A stretch of DNA of 64,000 nt from Bacillota bacterium (lineage in GTDB: Bacteria > Bacillota > Clostridia > Acetivibrionales > DSM-1351). The stretch covers positions 62,001-126,000 of the forward strand of contig JAEWAX010000041.1 of NCBI GenBank assembly GCA_023391425.1, read 5' to 3'. Below the pieces are notes generated by a model that was not told the origin of the DNA, did not search any database, and saw nothing but the letters and a program-made list of their open reading frames with translations. Shown here in pieces: positions 60,232 to 64,000 of the stretch (its first letter is position 1; every line of letters begins with the position of its first letter). A program made the position numbers and the translations under genes.

Positions 60232-60434
60232 ATAAATCTCTCCTTCAATAATGTTGTTGTAATAGTTATGATATTTACTTGATAGTTTGAAATCTTAGTC
60301 GCGACTTTAAGACTTCTTATTATATAAAAACCACGTCTTAATCCCTTTTTTGGGTATAAAAAATAAAGCCATGGTCAATTATACATTTTAAACCTGACAA
60401 CCCATTTATTTAGTTTCAATTATTAACGCTAATA

Positions 60435-61163
60435 TTATTCGTGTATTTGATTAATATAAAATTTAAACTTATCAGACCTATAGAAGCTCTTAAAAGTTTC
60501 AATAGGTACTTCTCTCCCATTTATCACACCATGTGTTACAGCTTTAAATAGAAGAATTGGGTCTCCTTCTTTTATTCTAAGTTCTCTAGCAACCTCATCA
60601 ACTGCTAATACCGCCTCAATTGTCCTTGTCGCTTTTGTGATCTTTGTGGCATATTTAGTTTCAAGAACATTGTAAATAGAATCAATTCCAAAATCATAGC
60701 TGTCTATCAATGGGAATAATTTACATGGCAAATACGTAGTTGTTAAATTAACAGGTTCGTTATTTGCATAATACACACGCTTTACCTTAAACACCTTTTC
60801 TCCTTGACAAAGCTGCAATTTTTTTATTATCACTTTGTCTGGCTCAATGATTTCTGCCGTAAGAAGTCGTTTTGAAGGAGTCATTCCTAATTTCTCAATA
60901 TCTTGGGTACAACTGGTAATTGAGAACAAATTCTGATCTAAAGTTTCCTTTTTAACAAAGGTCCCTTTGCCTTGAATCCGATAAACATAACCTTCATTAA
61001 CAAGGTCATCAATAGCTTTTTTTACCGTAATTCTACTAACTCCAAAGATGCTCATCAGTTCTCTTTCACTTGGAATCAGACCATCTGAGCCAATTTCTTC
61101 ATTGCTTATCATCTCTATTATTTTCTGTTTAACTAAATAGTATTTTGGCACCATTCCTATCAT
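60435..61163 (-). CDS. GntR/HutC-family transcriptional regulator
   Basis: 242 residues; AGGGGG is 6 nt before the ATG. N-terminal winged helix (LIPSERELMSIFGVSRITVKKAIDDLVNEGYVYRIQGKGTFV) and C-terminal UTRA ligand-binding domain (GEKVFKVKRVYYANNEPVNLTTTYLP). Same direction as and 200 nt ahead of the BmpA gene, so it probably controls the whole operon in response to a pathway intermediate. AGTCGCGACT, a perfect 10-bp palindrome at about 60297-60306 within TCTTAGTCGCGACTTTAAGA, could be an operator. Confidence 0.9.
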   Translation of the reverse strand: MIGMVPKYYLVKQKIIEMISNEEIGSDGLIPSERELMSIFGVSRITVKKAIDDLVNEGYVYRIQGKGTFVKKETLDQNLFSITSCTQDIEKLGMTPSKRLLTAEIIEPDKVIIKKLQLCQGEKVFKVKRVYYANNEPVNLTTTYLPCKLFPLIDSYDFGIDSIYNVLETKYATKITKATRTIEAVLAVDEVARELRIKEGDPILLFKAVTHGVINGREVPIETFKSFYRSDKFKFYINQIHE

Positions 61164-61423
61164 GACTATCCCCCTACTAGAATATCATAGCATATCTACA
61201 TGTTAATATATTGTTATGTTGATATGTCCAGTTCAATAATATATCAAATGTATACAGAAGTCAACATTATTCGACAATGTTTTCTGTATATTTTTTTGTT
61301 TATTATCTAGTAGTATTTACTTCGATAGTGTAAATCATTAAATTATTTTTTTATCATAACAGTATAAATCTTAAGAAGCGTACCTCCCTATTTTTTAGGA
61401 ATGGCTATCAGAATAAAAAAATC

Positions 61424-61460
61424 ACTGTGTAATGTTCAAAATCTATGAACATTACACAGT
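61424..61460 (-). terminator. Terminator downstream of flavodoxin-fold oxidoreductase
   Basis: Perfect 15-bp stem ACTGTGTAATGTTCA / TGAACATTACACAGT with a 7-nt loop, followed on the minus strand by GATTTTTTT. Confidence 0.88.
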
Positions 61461-61567
61461 AAACCTTTGAAAGCTCCCTATAAATTTAATTATTAATAAC
61501 ACCTTCCACTGCTTCAGGCAGAGTAGTAACTATATCAGTTTTACTATTACTATTATTGTTTATTAAA

Positions 61568-62212
61568 CTATATCTGTTCAACCATTATATCAATTTTTGC
61601 TTCAGCTTTTTCAATTGCTTCTAAGCGTTCGAGCTCTGTTGTTCCGGTACCATCCACCAATAGTTCGTCAAACCTGGTTATTCCTATAAATTTAATTATG
61701 TCTTGAACATAATTTAGCCCTTTGTTTAAAGCTGGTCTTATAATCCAAGGAATATTAGCGCCTGAAGATTGAACATAAATAAATGTCCGACTTTTATTAT
61801 TTAATAATCCATATGGCTTATCATTTTCATCAAATGCAATGGTTTTGTTAGCTAGAATAATACAGTCGATATATTCTTTTAAGGGTGCTGGGAATGAAAG
61901 GCTCCACATTGGAGAAGCGAGAACATAGACATCAGCCTCTATAAATTGATCACACAATTTTACTATTTGCTTAACTTCCTCTTGTTCTTCGTTTGATAGT
62001 TTTGATAGCGCTTCTGCTGTTACAATAGAACTTCTGCTTTCGAAATAGCAGTGTTTAAGCTGTGGTATATGCTCCTTATACAAATCTACTTCTTCCATAA
62101 TCATACTGGGATGCTTAGTTAATATACTGTTTACTAGTTTTCTTCCCACTGTTTTACTTGAAGACATATCTTCAGGTTTCGAGTTCACGGTAATATAAAG
62201 TAGCTTTTTCAT
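61568..62212 (-). CDS. FMN-dependent NADH-azoreductase-type oxidoreductase
   Basis: 214 residues. Flavodoxin-like fold: LLYITVNSKPEDMSSSKTVGRKL (FMN phosphate loop), VYVLASPMWSLSFPAPLKEYID and FIYVQSSGANIPW are the AzoR pattern. Reduces quinones or azo compounds with NADH. Monocistronic with a terminator downstream; natural substrate unknown. Confidence 0.85.
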   Translation of the reverse strand: MKKLLYITVNSKPEDMSSSKTVGRKLVNSILTKHPSMIMEEVDLYKEHIPQLKHCYFESRSSIVTAEALSKLSNEEQEEVKQIVKLCDQFIEADVYVLASPMWSLSFPAPLKEYIDCIILANKTIAFDENDKPYGLLNNKSRTFIYVQSSGANIPWIIRPALNKGLNYVQDIIKFIGITRFDELLVDGTGTTELERLEAIEKAEAKIDIMVEQI

Positions 62213-62464
62213 AAATCAATGCATGATATACTCATATCAAAAATGCATCATGCTTTCCTCCTTAATAAATTACTACTTTATATTATTTACTAATATAGTC
62301 TTTATATACTGTTAGCCGATAAGTGATACAAAACAACAACTCTAGTCCAATAATATTTATCAATACTTTATTTTTAAGTTTAAATCATAATAAAATATAA
62401 ACTCGGTGGGTTTTTGACCACTTCTGGATATTCAACGTTTTATAGACTTATACTTAAAAGTTAA

Positions 62465-63532
62465 TTATTTGTTTTTCAATATCTTTTTCAGATATTTTAT
62501 AAGATACTCATTATCTTCTTTAGATTTTACTGCAATCCTAAAATACGTGTCATCCAGGCCTATGTAATTATAACAAGAGCGGATTAGTATGCCATACTTC
62601 TCTAAGTCTCGGTCCAATAGCTTATTTCCAGAGCTAAATAATATGTAGTTAGCCTTTGAATCAAAAACCCTTAATCCAAGCATTCTCAATTCTGTCATTA
62701 AGAATTCTCTATTTTGTTTAGTTATTATTTGGGTTTGCTCGATATAATCCGTTTCTTTTAGTGCTGCAATACCACATTTCTGTGCTATTACTGATACATT
62801 CCAAGGCTGTCCTGCTTTGTATATCCTCTCAATAGTATCTATATTTGAGCAAATACCGTAACCCAATCGAATTCCTGCCATCGCATATATTTTTGTAAAT
62901 GCCTTTAGTACAATTACATTGCTAAAAGCATCGAGCTTATCAGCAATACTATAATCCTGTGAATTTTCTATAAATTCAATAAAACACTCATCAACCACCA
63001 GCACTGTCTTATTTTTTTTGCACTGTAAAGCAATTTTTAACACTAATTCTTTTTCTATAGGAATGCCAGTCGGATTATTGGGATTACACAAAAACATAAT
63101 GTCAACATTAGGTTCTAGCTTGTCTAATATACTATCATCTAAGTTAAACCCATCATTCTCTAGTAAATAATGATAGCTGATTGTGCAATTTACCGTTTTT
63201 AGTGCTTCCTCATACTCAGAAAAGGTTGGCACCGTTAAAAGCACCCTTTTAGGCTTTAGTGCTACAGCGATTCTATATATTATGTCAGCTGCGCCATTTC
63301 CACAAACAATATACTCAGACGGTATATTATAATATTTTGATATTTCCTCCCTTAAATCTCTGCACAAGGGATCAGGATAACTAGTGAACGCATCCATGTT
63401 ATCAATGATAGCTCTTTTGACTGCTAGCGGCATACCTAGCAGATTAACATTTGCAGAAAAATCTATAAGCTTTTTATTTTTTGGTATATTTCTCTTGCTG
63501 TAAATATCCCCACCATGAATTAACTTCCTCAC
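62465..63532 (-). CDS. cobD: Threonine-phosphate decarboxylase CobD
   Basis: About 355 residues. HGGDIYSKRN at the N-terminus, SANVNLLGMP, FLCNPNNPTGIP, VDECFIEF and the PLP lysine in VLKAFTKIYAMAGIRLGYG are the CobD pattern of fold-type I aminotransferase relatives. Makes (R)-1-amino-2-propanol phosphate for cobalamin. GGAGG lies 5 nt before GTG 63532; the ATG at 63544 and GTG at 63559 lack such a site. cbiB lies directly upstream in the same direction. Confidence 0.88.
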   Translation of the reverse strand: MRKLIHGGDIYSKRNIPKNKKLIDFSANVNLLGMPLAVKRAIIDNMDAFTSYPDPLCRDLREEISKYYNIPSEYIVCGNGAADIIYRIAVALKPKRVLLTVPTFSEYEEALKTVNCTISYHYLLENDGFNLDDSILDKLEPNVDIMFLCNPNNPTGIPIEKELVLKIALQCKKNKTVLVVDECFIEFIENSQDYSIADKLDAFSNVIVLKAFTKIYAMAGIRLGYGICSNIDTIERIYKAGQPWNVSVIAQKCGIAALKETDYIEQTQIITKQNREFLMTELRMLGLRVFDSKANYILFSSGNKLLDRDLEKYGILIRSCYNYIGLDDTYFRIAVKSKEDNEYLIKYLKKILKNK

Positions 63533-63627
63533 TTTGGCCTCCATTAATACATATTGCACTATTTCAAGTTATCTTGGTTCTCATTAACCTACATCAAATC
63601 AGATGTTTTCATGCTTTTAACAAATAA

Positions 63628-64000
63628 TCAAATCATAACTAATACGAGCCTTATTCCACACATTACAGCTACTGCTATAACTGCAGTAGTATACATTAAC
63701 TTATTTGTAATCAATATATCATCTACTTGTACTGGTCTGTTTCCGTCCCCAATGGTTTTTTTCTTAACTAGTTTGCCAAAATAATATGCGTCTCCAGCTA
63801 GCTGTATATTCAACGCCCCCGCACAAACAGACTCCGTCTTGGCACTATTGGGGCTGGAATGGTTCCTTTTGTCCCGTTTATATATTCTATATGCATTTTT
63901 GTAATCAAGTCCTGTAATGAAGCTGGCAGCAATCATTATGTATGCTGATACTATTGCTGGAATAAAATTAACAACATCATCGAGTTTTGCTGCAAATCTC
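63628..64000 (-). CDS. cbiB: Adenosylcobinamide-phosphate synthase CbiB, C-terminal part (truncated by window edge)
   Basis: Open from the right edge. RFAAKLDDVVNFIPAIVSAY, then SPNSAKTESVCAGALNIQLAGDAYYFGK and IGDGNRPVQVDDI are the conserved CbiB C-terminus, ending in a membrane span. Joins aminopropanol phosphate (from CobD) to adenosylcobyric acid at the membrane. The reading frame continues beyond 64000. Confidence 0.92.
   Translation of the reverse strand, partial: RFAAKLDDVVNFIPAIVSAYIMIAASFITGLDYKNAYRIYKRDKRNHSSPNSAKTESVCAGALNIQLAGDAYYFGKLVKKKTIGDGNRPVQVDDILITNKLMYTTAVIAVAVMCGIRLVLVMI

Overview
This window is AT-rich, low-GC Gram-positive DNA, most likely from an anaerobic, motile member of the Clostridia. 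The evidence is FliW/CsrA-type flagellar control with SigD-like promoters, strong AGGAGG ribosome binding sites, a SAM-I riboswitch on metK, GdpP, RecD2, ComFC, the rpsF-ssb-rpsR block, a glycyl-radical-activase-like protein, an iron alcohol dehydrogenase and cobalamin genes. I cannot name the species. No rRNA, tRNA, CRISPR array, insertion sequence or prophage is visible.

Layout. 1-3661: the end of a Tad/Flp-pilus-like locus on the minus strand (CpaB-like SAF protein, CpaE-like P-loop protein, partial gene at the left edge), headed by a Ser/Thr kinase fused to a second P-loop domain. 4047-6271: a radical SAM protein and a membrane-anchored alpha/beta-hydrolase-fold protein that appears to have lost catalytic residues. 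6388-22290: a large late-flagellar block on the minus strand: flgN-like, fliS, fliD, flaG, flagellin 1, a short csrA paralogue, flagellin 2, csrA, fliW, DUF6470, flgL, two flgK genes, flgN, flgM, yvyF. 22347-46193: housekeeping genes (comFC, recD2, metK, ftsH, hpt, tilS, dnaB, rplI, gdpP, pheA) with scattered accessory genes (amino-acid permease, DUF2461, a GC-rich DUF1801 gene, an XRE regulator with a MATE exporter). 46355-50273: rpsR-ssb-rpsF and glgB. 50390-61163: a compact nucleoside-uptake and catabolism operon under a GntR/HutC regulator. 61568-64000: a flavodoxin-fold oxidoreductase and cobalamin genes cobD and cbiB (partial).

The most interesting signals are regulatory RNA signals in the flagellin region. 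Between the two flagellin genes lies an unlisted 57-codon csrA paralogue with a GTG start. It is flanked by two copies of a structured element of about 75 nt. Each copy carries three GGA motifs, an identical 18-nt core, covarying stems and a terminal U-run. Both flagellin leaders also carry a short hairpin presenting GGA in its loop, upstream of a GGAGG ribosome binding site, which is the architecture of CsrA-repressed hag leaders. Together with csrA, fliW, fliS and flgM this suggests a two-CsrA, two-flagellin circuit, possibly with CsrA-titrating RNAs.

The second candidate system is the nucleoside operon. A BmpA/NupOPQ-type ABC importer feeds a uridine-phosphorylase-like enzyme, a PfkB kinase, an isochorismatase-like hydrolase, a BtpA/SgcQ TIM barrel, an iron alcohol dehydrogenase and a stand-alone TrpA-like TIM barrel. 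This combination does not match a pathway I know. Three families of small dispersed or degenerate repeats lie in intergenic regions.
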